Shown here: piece by piece, positions 46,925 to 56,318 of the stretch
Layout: each line of letters starts with the position of its first letter
How positions within the stretch are numbered: the stretch's first letter is position 1
Assembly (NCBI GenBank): GCA_902523895.1
Contig: CABZAZ010000004.1
Location: forward strand, 32,491 to 96,490
Source: an uncultured Pelagibacteraceae bacterium
GTDB lineage: Bacteria > Pseudomonadota > Alphaproteobacteria > Pelagibacterales > Pelagibacteraceae
DNA length: 64,000 nucleotides
Direction of reading: 5' to 3'
The notes under the pieces: model-generated
What the model was told of the DNA's origin: nothing
Databases searched by the model: none
The model's input: the letters and a program-made list of their open reading frames with translations, nothing else
Made by a program: the position numbers and the translations under genes

Positions 46925-46960
46925 AAACAAAGTTCGGGGCACCTGGCAACAGAACGCCCC
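46925..46960 (+). repeat. att-like hairpin copy C4
   Basis: Identical 36 bases to copy C1, including the full 25-nt tmRNA hairpin. It forms the right boundary of the accessory region; beyond it the sequence returns to a small gene and a surface-polysaccharide locus. Confidence 0.85.
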
Positions 46961-47017
46961 CTTTTAATGATCTTAAGTCACAGTGAATAAAATCAATAAT
47001 AAATTAAATATTATAAC

Positions 47018-47140
47018 ATGGAATTTTTTATAATTATAATTCTAATATTAGTCACTGCCTGGATTTTGTTTAGACCAGTTTCAAAAAAAGAGCTTGATAG
47101 ATATAATGATAAGGATAATTGGTCAAATATGGGTTTTTAA
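47018..47140 (+). CDS. small single-TM protein (40 residues)
   Basis: ATG at 47018 opens a 40-residue frame ending in TAA: a hydrophobic helix (residues ~3-18) followed by a charged polar tail (RYNDKDNWSNMGF). It is absent from the ORF track because of length. Position just outside the last att-like copy and composition typical of small membrane proteins support it; no ribosome binding site is obvious. Confidence 0.45.
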   Translation: MEFFIIIILILVTAWILFRPVSKKELDRYNDKDNWSNMGF

Positions 47141-47202
47141 TTTAACTTATCTAAAATAATAAACTTTTACTTAGTAATTTATTCATAATAAAACACTTCA
47201 TA

Positions 47203-49260
47203 ATGAAGCTAAATTATAGACCTGAAATAGACGGTTTAAGAGCTCTAGCTGTTGGCGTTGTAATACTTTATCACTCAAAACATTCATTTTTCGGTAGAGA
47301 TTTTTTTTCAGGGGGATTTATTGGAGTTGATATATTTTTTGTAATTTCTGGATATTTGATTTCTTCATTAATTTTTAAGGAACTTTTAGCAACTGGAAAT
47401 TTTTCTTTTAAATTATTTTACGAGCGAAGAATAAGAAGAATATTACCTGCTTTATTCACTGTAATTATTGCTTGTATCCCATTTGCATGGATGTTTATAC
47501 TGCCTTTGGATTTGATTGATTTTTCAAAATCATCAATATCCTCTATTTTATTCAGTTCAAATATTTTTTTTCATTTCTCAGGACTTGAATACGGAAGTCA
47601 AGATAGCCTGCTAAAACCTCTACTTCATACATGGTCATTATCTGTTGAAGAGCAATTTTATATTTTATTTCCAATTATATTTTTATTTTTTTTTATAAAT
47701 TTCAAAAAATTTTTAGGTAATTTCATTATTCTTGGAATCGTAATCGGTTTGATAATTGCAGAAATTACATCAAAAAATTTCATTTCATTGAATTTTTATT
47801 TTATTCATACAAGAATTTGGGAACTTTTAGCTGGTTCTTTAATTGCTTATTATGAATTTTTTGAAAAGAAAAATTTTAAAGAAAATGCTTTAAGCAAATT
47901 TTATCCTTCAATTGGATTATTGATGATTATTTACTCCATAATCTTTTTTGATGACACTATGAGACATCCATCTTTAATTACTCTAATTCCTGTTTTAGGA
48001 ACTGCATTGATTATTTCTTTTTCAAAACAAAATGAAATAGTCAACACATTATTCTCACAAAAAATTTTTGTGCAGATTGGTTTAATTTCATATTCATTAT
48101 ATCTTTGGCATTACCCTGTGTTTGCCTTTTCAAGAATTACTGACTTTTCTCAAGGAGATATAATTAAAAAAATTTTGTTAATTTTTTTAATTCTCATATT
48201 ATCAATTCTTACTTATAAGCTTATTGAAAGACCAGCAAGAGACAGAAAAAATAATTTTAAAAAAATACTTTTTGTATTAATTAGCTCAGCTGTAATAGTT
48301 ATTATTTTTTGTGTTTATACAATCAAAAAAGATGGATTAATTAAAAACCATCCTAAAATAATTCAAAATTCTTATAAAAATTTAGACTATAGAGGAATTT
48401 CTCAGAATGATAAATTCTGTCACTCAAGAGTTGGTGCTAATGGCTTTTGTGTTTTTAATCAAAAAATTAACAATACTGGAAATATTATTTTTCTTGGCGA
48501 CTCTATCACAGATGCTTTATTAGGAGATATGATTGAAAAAGTTAAAGAAACAAACTTAAAATTAATTCATATGAGTTACAGTGGAAACTTATATTTTCCA
48601 AAATTTCTAGCAGTGAGAAAAAGAGATAATCGTATTGATCAAGATGAAACATATCATAAATATCGACAAGAATACTTAAATAATCTTGATGAATTAAACT
48701 ATATAGTAATTGCAGGTAATTACTCATACTTTTTCGAAGAGCAAAGAATTAAATTGGAAAATGAAAATTTAAAGATTTATCCTACAGCAAGAAAATTCGT
48801 AGAAAAAAATTACATAAACAAAAAAAAAGAAGAAAGAATTTTTAGATTAAAATCAAAATTTAAAGATACAATCAAGAACCTAGCACAAAAAAATAAAGTA
48901 ATATTAGTTTATCCAATACCACAACCACCCAAAGATGTTTGGCAGAGAGTAACGAATAATTACTTTAAAGGATTGATTGATGATAAAAATAATAGAAATC
49001 ACTTTTTAAAAGATAAAATTAATTATGATAAAGAATACTTCTTCAGATTAAATGAAAACATTTTTAATTTTTTTGATGAAATAGAGACTGAAAATATCCA
49101 TAGAGTTTATCCTCATAAAATTTTTTGTGATGAAAAATGCCTATTCTATGATGATAAAAGAATATATTTTTTTGATAAAGTTCATCCGTCAAAATATGGA
49201 AGTTCAATGATTAATTCATTAATAATGAAAACAATAAAGGATATTGAAAGCGCTAACTAA
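47203..49260 (+). CDS. OafA-type acyltransferase with C-terminal SGNH domain
   Basis: A 685-residue membrane O-acyltransferase. N-terminal acyltransferase-3 domain (residues ~1-350, about ten helices) with YRPEIDGLRALAV at the start, HTWSLSVEEQFY and the R/K-rich loop RRIRRILPALF. After a further membrane helix, an SGNH hydrolase-like domain begins with FLGDSITDA and ends with the D-x-x-H motif in FDKVHPSKYG. Such proteins acetylate O-antigen, LPS or exopolysaccharide sugars. Part of a surface-modification group. Confidence 0.92.
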   Translation: MKLNYRPEIDGLRALAVGVVILYHSKHSFFGRDFFSGGFIGVDIFFVISGYLISSLIFKELLATGNFSFKLFYERRIRRILPALFTVIIACIPFAWMFILPLDLIDFSKSSISSILFSSNIFFHFSGLEYGSQDSLLKPLLHTWSLSVEEQFYILFPIIFLFFFINFKKFLGNFIILGIVIGLIIAEITSKNFISLNFYFIHTRIWELLAGSLIAYYEFFEKKNFKENALSKFYPSIGLLMIIYSIIFFDDTMRHPSLITLIPVLGTALIISFSKQNEIVNTLFSQKIFVQIGLISYSLYLWHYPVFAFSRITDFSQGDIIKKILLIFLILILSILTYKLIERPARDRKNNFKKILFVLISSAVIVIIFCVYTIKKDGLIKNHPKIIQNSYKNLDYRGISQNDKFCHSRVGANGFCVFNQKINNTGNIIFLGDSITDALLGDMIEKVKETNLKLIHMSYSGNLYFPKFLAVRKRDNRIDQDETYHKYRQEYLNNLDELNYIVIAGNYSYFFEEQRIKLENENLKIYPTARKFVEKNYINKKKEERIFRLKSKFKDTIKNLAQKNKVILVYPIPQPPKDVWQRVTNNYFKGLIDDKNNRNHFLKDKINYDKEYFFRLNENIFNFFDEIETENIHRVYPHKIFCDEKCLFYDDKRIYFFDKVHPSKYGSSMINSLIMKTIKDIESAN

Positions 49261-50033
49261 GTTTTTGTAAATAAAGCAATAAACTTTCTTTTTAGGGGAT
49301 CACAATTATTCAAAACATCTAATCTTTTATAAAATAAGTTTAAAGAAATTAATTTTTCACCCTCTAATGTTTTAAGTGTTTGAAAAGCTCCTATTGATCT
49401 GTAGACTTGATCTTCATTAATAGGTTTTGTTAAAAAAACATCATCACAAAGAGCTATTCCTTTTTCATTTAACATATTAAAAGAATTGATTATATCTATA
49501 CAAATAGTGGGATAACCATGAGCACCATCTATCCAAATAATATCAAATTTTTTTTTAGATTTAATTAAGTTAATAGAATTAGTTTTAACAAATTTAATAT
49601 TTTTTACATTTGATAAGATTTCATCTCTCTTTTTTAAAAATTTATCAAGATCTTTTTGCCTCTCGTAAGTTTTGATAAACTCTTCGTTATCATCGGGAAG
49701 ATCAATCGTAGTAATATTTGAATTTTGAAATAAAAGTGACAAAAGAAAGCTGTTAGCACCATCATAAGTACCGATTTCTAAAATCTCAATTTTAGGAATA
49801 TCCATTTTATATGACAATGCTGAGAGCAAAGTCTCATGCTCTGTTGACATTTTTCTATCTAAAAAATCATATTTTTTTTTTATTATTGAGAGTTTTTCAA
49901 GAGCTTGTTTTCTATTAAAGCCTAAAAGTTTGAATTTATTATTTTGATCTTCTACAAAAAAATTGTAATCATAATTTTTTTTTAGCTTTCTAAAAGATAA
50001 AGTATTTGAGATTTTTTTGAAAATATTTACCAT
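49257..50033 (-). CDS. class I SAM-dependent methyltransferase-like protein
   Basis: A 258-residue protein with the SAM-binding motif EILEIGTYDGANSFLLS (residues ~80-96), an acidic TTIDLPDD strand end, and DIIWIDGAHGYPTI later, characteristic of the Methyltransf_24-like group often found in polysaccharide clusters. Convergent with the acyltransferase gene (4-bp overlap). Substrate unknown, perhaps a sugar or surface glycan. Confidence 0.8.
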   Translation of the reverse strand: MVNIFKKISNTLSFRKLKKNYDYNFFVEDQNNKFKLLGFNRKQALEKLSIIKKKYDFLDRKMSTEHETLLSALSYKMDIPKIEILEIGTYDGANSFLLSLLFQNSNITTIDLPDDNEEFIKTYERQKDLDKFLKKRDEILSNVKNIKFVKTNSINLIKSKKKFDIIWIDGAHGYPTICIDIINSFNMLNEKGIALCDDVFLTKPINEDQVYRSIGAFQTLKTLEGEKLISLNLFYKRLDVLNNCDPLKRKFIALFTKT

Positions 50034-50034
50034 T

Positions 50035-50856
50035 TTAAATTAAATAAATATTTATATTTACGGACCTTCTTGTTAAATCTTCATCAAATTTTTTTACATC
50101 ATGCCATGATTTATCTGATTTGATAAAACCAGTAAGTTTATTTTTTTCAAACTTTGAATTATAGAAAAGTTCATAATTTTCAAAAAATTTTTTTGAGATA
50201 TTCTGGTCGAGGTATTTGCTTTTCCAGATATCAAGACTTTGAGAATTAGTTTTTTTCGATTTATAAAAATTTGTCCCTAAATTTTCATACGCTGAAAAAA
50301 ATGGATCATCATTATTTGGAGGAAAGTAAATCATTAGGGATAAAAGCTTATTTTCTGTATCACAATGAGGTGGAATAAAACAGTCTCTTTTGATAATTGA
50401 AAATTCAAAACCGATCCTAACTAAATTAAAATTGATAGTTTTTAAAATTTTATATACCGATTTTTGAAAAAATTTATCACTGTAATTTTTTATAAAAAGA
50501 TAATTTTTAAGATTTTGTCTATTTTTTATTTTTTTAAGTTCATTGTTGATAAGACTCAAAAATTCAAAGCAAACTTTTTTTGAATTGAGCATTTCATAAA
50601 AATCTCCCCATATATTACCTTTAATAAATTTAAAAAATTCTTTATGTTTATTATTAAGAAATTTTTTATTTCCATTAGAGTGAATTGCAGGAAATTGATC
50701 TTCACTCGGAAAGTTTAATAATAAATTTTTATATAAATCAAAATCTAAGAAATTTTTTTTTTCAAAAATACAAAATGGTTGATTGATGCATTCCTCAAAC
50801 TCATTTAAATTTTTTGGCAGATTTATTGATTTTTTTTTAATATTAAAATCTTTCAT
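50035..50856 (-). CDS. 2-oxoglutarate/Fe(II) oxygenase-like protein
   Basis: A 273-residue protein with the iron-binding HxD motif in FIPPHCDTENKLLSLMIYF (about residue 160) and a distal His in SWHDVKKF (about residue 258), followed by RRSVNINIYLI where the 2OG-binding Arg would be. This matches the prolyl-hydroxylase-like 2OG-Fe(II) fold by motif. Substrate unknown. It is 1 bp from the methyltransferase gene, same strand. Confidence 0.7.
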   Translation of the reverse strand: MKDFNIKKKSINLPKNLNEFEECINQPFCIFEKKNFLDFDLYKNLLLNFPSEDQFPAIHSNGNKKFLNNKHKEFFKFIKGNIWGDFYEMLNSKKVCFEFLSLINNELKKIKNRQNLKNYLFIKNYSDKFFQKSVYKILKTINFNLVRIGFEFSIIKRDCFIPPHCDTENKLLSLMIYFPPNNDDPFFSAYENLGTNFYKSKKTNSQSLDIWKSKYLDQNISKKFFENYELFYNSKFEKNKLTGFIKSDKSWHDVKKFDEDLTRRSVNINIYLI

Positions 50857-50879
50857 TAATTATTATTCTTTCATCCAAA

Positions 50880-51251
50880 TTATTTAACAAACTTATTAAG
50901 GTCAGGCCTAAAATAATTTGGCCCCTTCATAACTTTTCCTGACTCGTTATAAATGGGTTTGCCATCTTTATCTAATTTGCTCATATTTGAATTTTGAACC
51001 TCTTCAAAACATTTGTCTAAATTTATACCAAAAGCATGTCCCGCACCATATGTTACATAAAGGATATCAGTCAAAGCGTCTGCTACCTCAAGTAAATCTT
51101 TTTTATTTATTGCTGCTTTTAATTCTTCTAGTTCTTCATTAATTAGACTAACCCTTAATTCACTAATCTGGTTTGTAGTCAATGAGGGACTTACCTTAAC
51201 CTCTTGACCAAAAGTTTTCATAAAAATACCAACTTTTTCAAAATTTGTCAT
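50880..51251 (-). CDS. MazG-like nucleotide pyrophosphohydrolase
   Basis: All-alpha NTP-PPase (MazG / phosphoribosyl-ATP pyrophosphohydrolase-like) of about 123 residues. The metal-binding motif is visible as INEELEELKAAINKKD with the later VADALTDILYVTYG (E-x-x-E ... E/D-x-x-D). Possible role: removal of non-canonical nucleotides. The track starts at 51305, but an AGGAG just before the ATG at 51251 argues for the shorter form; this also leaves a 53-bp divergent promoter space to fumC. Confidence 0.85.
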   Translation of the reverse strand: MTNFEKVGIFMKTFGQEVKVSPSLTTNQISELRVSLINEELEELKAAINKKDLLEVADALTDILYVTYGAGHAFGINLDKCFEEVQNSNMSKLDKDGKPIYNESGKVMKGPNYFRPDLNKFVK

Positions 51252-51304
51252 TTTGCTCCTATAAGTTATCAAATTTTTAATATATAAATAGTTTTTAATA
51301 ATCA

Positions 51305-52693
51305 ATGAAATTTCGCAAAGAATTTGACAGCATCGGATCTATAAATGTTCCTAATGACAAATACTGGGGTGCTTCAACACAAAGATCTAAAAAATATTTT
51401 GACATAGGTGATTTTTTAGTAAGACCAATTTTAATAAAATCAATTGCAATAATAAAAAAAGCTGCAGCTGTCGTACATGAAAAAAATAAAGAAATTTCGC
51501 CAAAAATCTCGAGAGCAATAATCAATGCTTCAAATGAAGTGATTAAAGGAAAACTTGATAATCACTTTCCATTAAAAGTTTGGCAAACAGGATCTGGAAC
51601 CCAGACTAATATGAATGTAAACGAGGTAATAGCTAATAGAGCTATAGAAATTTTAGGTGGTAAAAAGGGATCAAAAAAACCTGTTCATCCAAATGATCAT
51701 GTTAACAAATCTCAATCAACTAATGATGTATTTCCAACCGCTATGCATATTGCGATTGCTTTGGAAACAAAAAAATATTTATTGCCATCACTAAAATTAT
51801 TAAATGACGAACTAAAAAAAAAAAAATCTAAATTTAAAAATATAATAAAAGTTGGGAGAACACATCTTCAGGATGCTACCCCTTTATCTTTGGGTCAAGA
51901 ATTTTCAGGGTATCAATCGCAAATTGAAGATTGTATTAACAGAATAACAAAAGCTTTAGATGAAATTTATTTTCTTGCACAAGGAGGGACTGCAGTAGGA
52001 ACTGGAATTAATACAAAAAAAAATTTTGATAAAAAAATTATTAAAGAAATTAAAAAATTTACTAAATTACCTTTTAAACCAACAAAAAATAAATTTGCAG
52101 CACTTGCAGCACACGATAGTGTAGTGAATTTTTCTGGCACTCTTAATACAACTGCAGTGAGTTTAATGAAAATTGCTAATGACATCAGATTTTTAGGCTC
52201 TGGGCCACGAGCAGGGTATGGAGAATTAATATTACCTGCTAATGAACCAGGATCATCAATTATGCCTGGCAAGGTAAATCCCACACAATCTGAGGCAGTT
52301 ACAATGGTTTGTGTCAAAGTCATTGGTAATCATAATGGTATTACTATGGCAGGTTCACATGGGCATTTTGAATTAAATGTTTTTAAGCCTTTAATTGCAC
52401 ACAACATTTTACAATCAATTAACTTGCTAGCTGATAGTATAAAAAACTTCTCTCTTTATTGTATAAAGGGATTAAAAGCTGATGAATTGAAAATAAAAAA
52501 ATACTTAGATAACTCTTTAATGTTAGTAACTGCACTAGCTCCTCATATTGGATATGACAAGTCTGCAAAAATTGCAAAACAAGCTTTAAAAAATAAAACT
52601 ACTTTAAAATATGAAGCTTTGAAATCCGGACTAATTAATGAAAAAGATTATAATAAAATTGTAAATCCAAAAAAAATGATTTACCCGGCGTAA
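51305..52693 (+). CDS. fumC: class II fumarate hydratase
   Basis: TCA-cycle enzyme interconverting fumarate and malate, 462 residues. The superfamily signature [15 protein letters not shown] is intact, with the earlier [14 protein letters not shown] and [16 protein letters not shown] active-site segments. Divergent from the MazG-like gene; its end overlaps the AsmA-like gene tail-to-tail by 13 bp. Confidence 0.96.
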   Translation: MKFRKEFDSIGSINVPNDKYWGASTQRSKKYFDIGDFLVRPILIKSIAIIKKAAAVVHEKNKEISPKISRAIINASNEVIKGKLDNHFPLKVWQTGSGTQTNMNVNEVIANRAIEILGGKKGSKKPVHPNDHVNKSQSTNDVFPTAMHIAIALETKKYLLPSLKLLNDELKKKKSKFKNIIKVGRTHLQDATPLSLGQEFSGYQSQIEDCINRITKALDEIYFLAQGGTAVGTGINTKKNFDKKIIKEIKKFTKLPFKPTKNKFAALAAHDSVVNFSGTLNTTAVSLMKIANDIRFLGSGPRAGYGELILPANEPGSSIMPGKVNPTQSEAVTMVCVKVIGNHNGITMAGSHGHFELNVFKPLIAHNILQSINLLADSIKNFSLYCIKGLKADELKIKKYLDNSLMLVTALAPHIGYDKSAKIAKQALKNKTTLKYEALKSGLINEKDYNKIVNPKKMIYPA

Positions 52694-54249
52694 GTTTGAA
52701 AAAATTCTTTAATAAAATTTCTAAAAGTTACTTTATTGAACAAACTTTTATTTTTTTTATTATACTGATCTAAAAAAACACTTATTTTTTTGTTAGATTT
52801 TTTATCTATTTTTAAATTGCTTAATAAAATTTTATTTTGGAGAAGATCATAAGCGAAATCTAACTTAATTTCATCAAAGACATTTCTGTAATTTCTTTTT
52901 ATCTGGAAGTATCTAAAAAACTTTTCAACATCATTAAAAGTAAATATGATTTCTCCAATTAATTTTTTTCCATCTTGGTCATTTAAGAATTCAATTTCAT
53001 TAGATTTGATTAACACTGACTCATTCCACTTCGCATCAAAATTATTCATGAATATTCTTCCATTATCTAATTGAATCTTTAGAACAAAGTTCGTCAAATA
53101 TTCAAATTTATCTATCTTATCAATGTTAATATTGAAAACTGCATTTAGGTTGGCATTATTCAATAACTCAGAGTCAAGTAAATCAATTAGTAAGGACTCG
53201 CTGTTGAATATCTTTTTTTGACTTATATAGTTAAAATTCAAATCGGTAGAAAAATAAAATGGTTTAAAATCTAACTCACCCTTAAAATTTTCATTATCAG
53301 ATTTAAAAGTAAGTGTATTATCTTTAATTTCATAATTGAATAAATTTTCTTTATTAATAAATTTGATATCAAAAACTCCGTAAATGTCTTTATCTTCATG
53401 CTCTACTGATGTTTTAATATTTAAACGAATTTTTTTTGAGAACAATTCTATTTTTTTTTCTCTATTAGAATTTTTTTTAGTTACAATTAAATTAAATGGT
53501 GTATTAAAAATTTCAAGTTGTGAAATTAGTTTTTGAATTTGATTTTTTTCGTCATAAAAAAAAGTAGATTTATTTACCTTTGATAAAAATAGCAATTCCT
53601 CATTTTTATCGTTAAAAAATAATTTTACTTTTTTAAAGAAAATTTTATTAGTGATTTCTGAGTCATTTAATGTTTTGAGAAAAAAATTGAGATCACCTGA
53701 CTTAATATTTAATTCTGTATTTTGAAAAATAACATCTTTAATTTTTGGTTTTTTGTAAGTAAAAAAATTCCGAAATGAAATATAAAATTTTACATAATCA
53801 GAATTACCCAAGATCTTACTCTCATGATTTATATCTAAATTTTTTGTGTAAAAAAAAGGTTTTGGAAATAACCCATATTTTATTTTTTCATTAAAATTAA
53901 TATCTATTTTGTATTTTTCATAAATTTGGTTTTTTAGTAAAACCTTCATTTCATTTTTATCGTAAAAAGCTGGTATCAAAAAATAGCTTAAAAATAATAT
54001 CAATAGGAGTGCAATGGATAACGCTATTTTGTTATTGAGGTAAAATTTATTCTTGCTCTGATTGAATTTTTTTAAACTTCGAAATTTATCAAAAAAATTT
54101 TCAATTTTATTATCTAAAATATTAATTTTTTTTTTAATAGGAGTGTGCTTATTTGAACTTTTGAATTTATCAAAAAAACTTCCTATTAGTTTATTTATTG
54201 ATAATAATATTTTCTGTAACTTTTTTTTAAATATATTTTGATTAGACAT
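52681..54249 (-). CDS. AsmA-like membrane-anchored protein
   Basis: A 522-residue protein with a basic cytoplasmic N-terminus containing FFDKFK and FFDKFR repeats (residues ~23-60), one membrane helix (about 75-95), then a long periplasmic region of beta-strand character with the start-pattern [18 protein letters not shown] seen in AsmA-family proteins, which span or shape the envelope and move phospholipid. The family assignment is by pattern and is moderate. Divergent from uvrD with 32 bp between starts. Confidence 0.7.
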   Translation of the reverse strand: MSNQNIFKKKLQKILLSINKLIGSFFDKFKSSNKHTPIKKKINILDNKIENFFDKFRSLKKFNQSKNKFYLNNKIALSIALLLILFLSYFLIPAFYDKNEMKVLLKNQIYEKYKIDINFNEKIKYGLFPKPFFYTKNLDINHESKILGNSDYVKFYISFRNFFTYKKPKIKDVIFQNTELNIKSGDLNFFLKTLNDSEITNKIFFKKVKLFFNDKNEELLFLSKVNKSTFFYDEKNQIQKLISQLEIFNTPFNLIVTKKNSNREKKIELFSKKIRLNIKTSVEHEDKDIYGVFDIKFINKENLFNYEIKDNTLTFKSDNENFKGELDFKPFYFSTDLNFNYISQKKIFNSESLLIDLLDSELLNNANLNAVFNINIDKIDKFEYLTNFVLKIQLDNGRIFMNNFDAKWNESVLIKSNEIEFLNDQDGKKLIGEIIFTFNDVEKFFRYFQIKRNYRNVFDEIKLDFAYDLLQNKILLSNLKIDKKSNKKISVFLDQYNKKNKSLFNKVTFRNFIKEFFQTYAG

Positions 54250-54281
54250 AAATTATTGAATCTTATAATAAAATTATTTAA

Positions 54282-56318
54282 ATGGTAAACTCTGATTATT
54301 TCAAAAATTTAAATGACGCTCAAAAAGAAGCTGTTTTGAGCCTTGATGGCCCTCTTTTAATAGTTGCGGGTGCTGGATCAGGTAAAACAAAGGTTTTAAC
54401 AAGTAGGATTGCGCATATAATTAAAAATAAGAAAGCTTTTCCAAATCAGATCCTTGCAGTCACATTCACAAATAAAGCAGCTAAAGAAATGCAAAATAGA
54501 GTAAGTAAAATTCTTGGATCCTCAGCAGTAGGACTATCATGGCTTGGAACATTTCACTCTATCTGTGCCAAACTACTAAGAAAACATGCCTCTGCAGTTA
54601 ATTTAAATTCCAATTTTACAATCGTAGACACTGATGACCAAATCAGACTGATTAAAAATATTTGTAAAGCTGAAAATATTGACGTAAAACAAATTTCTCC
54701 AAGATATATAATTGCAATCATTGACAAATGGAAAAACAAAGGTTTTTACCCTAGTGAAGTAAGAATTAATTCTAAGGATATATATGAAAAAACAATATTA
54801 CCTGTTTATAAAATTTATCATCAAAAACTAATTGAATTAAATGCCTGTGATTTTGGAGACCTAATTTTACATTCCGTCAAAATTTTAGAAAAAAATGAAG
54901 ATTTAAGAAATATCTACTCCAAAAACTTTAAATACATACTTGTAGATGAGTATCAAGATACAAATTTTATACAAAGTCGATGGCTTAATTTATTAGCAGA
55001 GAAAAATAAGAATATTTGTTGTGTTGGAGATGATGATCAATCAATCTATAGTTGGAGAGGTGCTGAGATCAAGAACTTTTTAGAATTTGATAAAATATAT
55101 CAAAACACTAAAGTAATTAGACTAGAGCAAAATTATAGATCCACAAAAAATATTCTATCTGTTGCTTCATCATTGATTTCTAATAATCAAAATAGAGTTG
55201 GAAAGACATTAAAGTCTACAATGGATGAAGGTGATTTAATAAAATTAAATTGTTTTAAAAATGGAAAAGATGAAGCGATAGGTATTTCAGACGAAGTTGA
55301 AAAATTAAAAAAAAAGTACTCTCTTAATAAGATTGTGATTTTAGTAAGAGCAATTTTTCAAACAAGAGAATTTGAAGAAAGATTTTTAAAGATCGGCATG
55401 CCATATCGAATTTTAGGTGGAATTAAGTTTTATGAAAGATCCGAGATAAAAGACTGTGTAGCCTACTTAAGATTAATTTACCAAGAAAAGGATGATTTAG
55501 CTTTTGAGAGAATAGTAAACAGTCCAAAGAGGTCAATTGGTGAAAGTACGATTAAACTAATTCACCAATACTCTAAAGATAATAAAATGAGTTTAGAAAG
55601 TTCAGCTAGAAAAATGGTAGCTCAAAATTTGATAAAACCTAAAGCAAAACTAGGTCTTAACTTATTTTTAGATTTAATTTTTAAATGGAGAAATGATTTA
55701 AAAATTAAAAAATTCAACCATATAAAGTTATTACAAATTCTCTTAGATGAATCTGGATATTCCGCAATGTTAAAGAATAAAAAAGATCTTGAAAATGAAA
55801 ATCGATTAGAAAATATAAAAGAGTTGCTGAGTGCTATGAAAGAATTTGATAATTTAGAGAGTTTTTTAGACCATGTATCTCTTGCAACTTCAATTGATCA
55901 AGATTGGGAGGGCGAAAAAATTAATATGATGACAATGCATGCAGCTAAAGGTTTAGAGTTCGATATAGTTTTTTTGCCAGGTTGGGAGGAAGGTTTGTTC
56001 CCACACCAAAAATCAATTGAAGAGAAAGGTCATAACGGTTTGGAGGAAGAGAGAAGATTGGCATACGTAGGTATCACTCGAGCAAAAAAAAATGTGATTA
56101 TTTCTTTTTCAATGAATAGATTTTATCAAGGTGATTGGATCGACAGTATGGCATCAAGATTTATTGATGAACTGCCAGAAAATAATTTAGAAAAAAATTC
56201 ATATTTTGACGAAACTAATGAAACATTTGACGAATTTGAGTTTAATCAAGATTTTGAGTTAGATAATGATTCTAAGAGAAGTCCAGGTTGGATTAGATAT
56301 CAAAAAAGAATTAAATGA
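54282..56318 (+). CDS. UvrD/PcrA-type superfamily 1 DNA helicase
   Basis: A 678-residue 3'-5' helicase for repair and replication. Motifs in order: Q-motif LNDAQKEAV, Walker A GAGSGKTKVLT, motif Ia TFTNKAAKEM, Walker B VDEYQDTNF, motif III GDDDQSIYSWRGA, motif IV LEQNYRS, motif V TMHAAKGLEFD and motif VI YVGITRAKK. Full length. Its stop overlaps the start of the aminopeptidase gene (ATGA). Confidence 0.94.
   Translation: MVNSDYFKNLNDAQKEAVLSLDGPLLIVAGAGSGKTKVLTSRIAHIIKNKKAFPNQILAVTFTNKAAKEMQNRVSKILGSSAVGLSWLGTFHSICAKLLRKHASAVNLNSNFTIVDTDDQIRLIKNICKAENIDVKQISPRYIIAIIDKWKNKGFYPSEVRINSKDIYEKTILPVYKIYHQKLIELNACDFGDLILHSVKILEKNEDLRNIYSKNFKYILVDEYQDTNFIQSRWLNLLAEKNKNICCVGDDDQSIYSWRGAEIKNFLEFDKIYQNTKVIRLEQNYRSTKNILSVASSLISNNQNRVGKTLKSTMDEGDLIKLNCFKNGKDEAIGISDEVEKLKKKYSLNKIVILVRAIFQTREFEERFLKIGMPYRILGGIKFYERSEIKDCVAYLRLIYQEKDDLAFERIVNSPKRSIGESTIKLIHQYSKDNKMSLESSARKMVAQNLIKPKAKLGLNLFLDLIFKWRNDLKIKKFNHIKLLQILLDESGYSAMLKNKKDLENENRLENIKELLSAMKEFDNLESFLDHVSLATSIDQDWEGEKINMMTMHAAKGLEFDIVFLPGWEEGLFPHQKSIEEKGHNGLEEERRLAYVGITRAKKNVIISFSMNRFYQGDWIDSMASRFIDELPENNLEKNSYFDETNETFDEFEFNQDFELDNDSKRSPGWIRYQKRIK

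Noticed and set aside
41884-46960. Prophage remnant
   Set aside because: No capsid, tail, terminase or integrase gene is visible in the modules.
53000-54100. Frameshift or decay in the AsmA-like gene because of its low complexity
   Set aside because: The frame is open over 522 residues with one membrane helix and a consistent periplasmic composition; it is just AT-rich.
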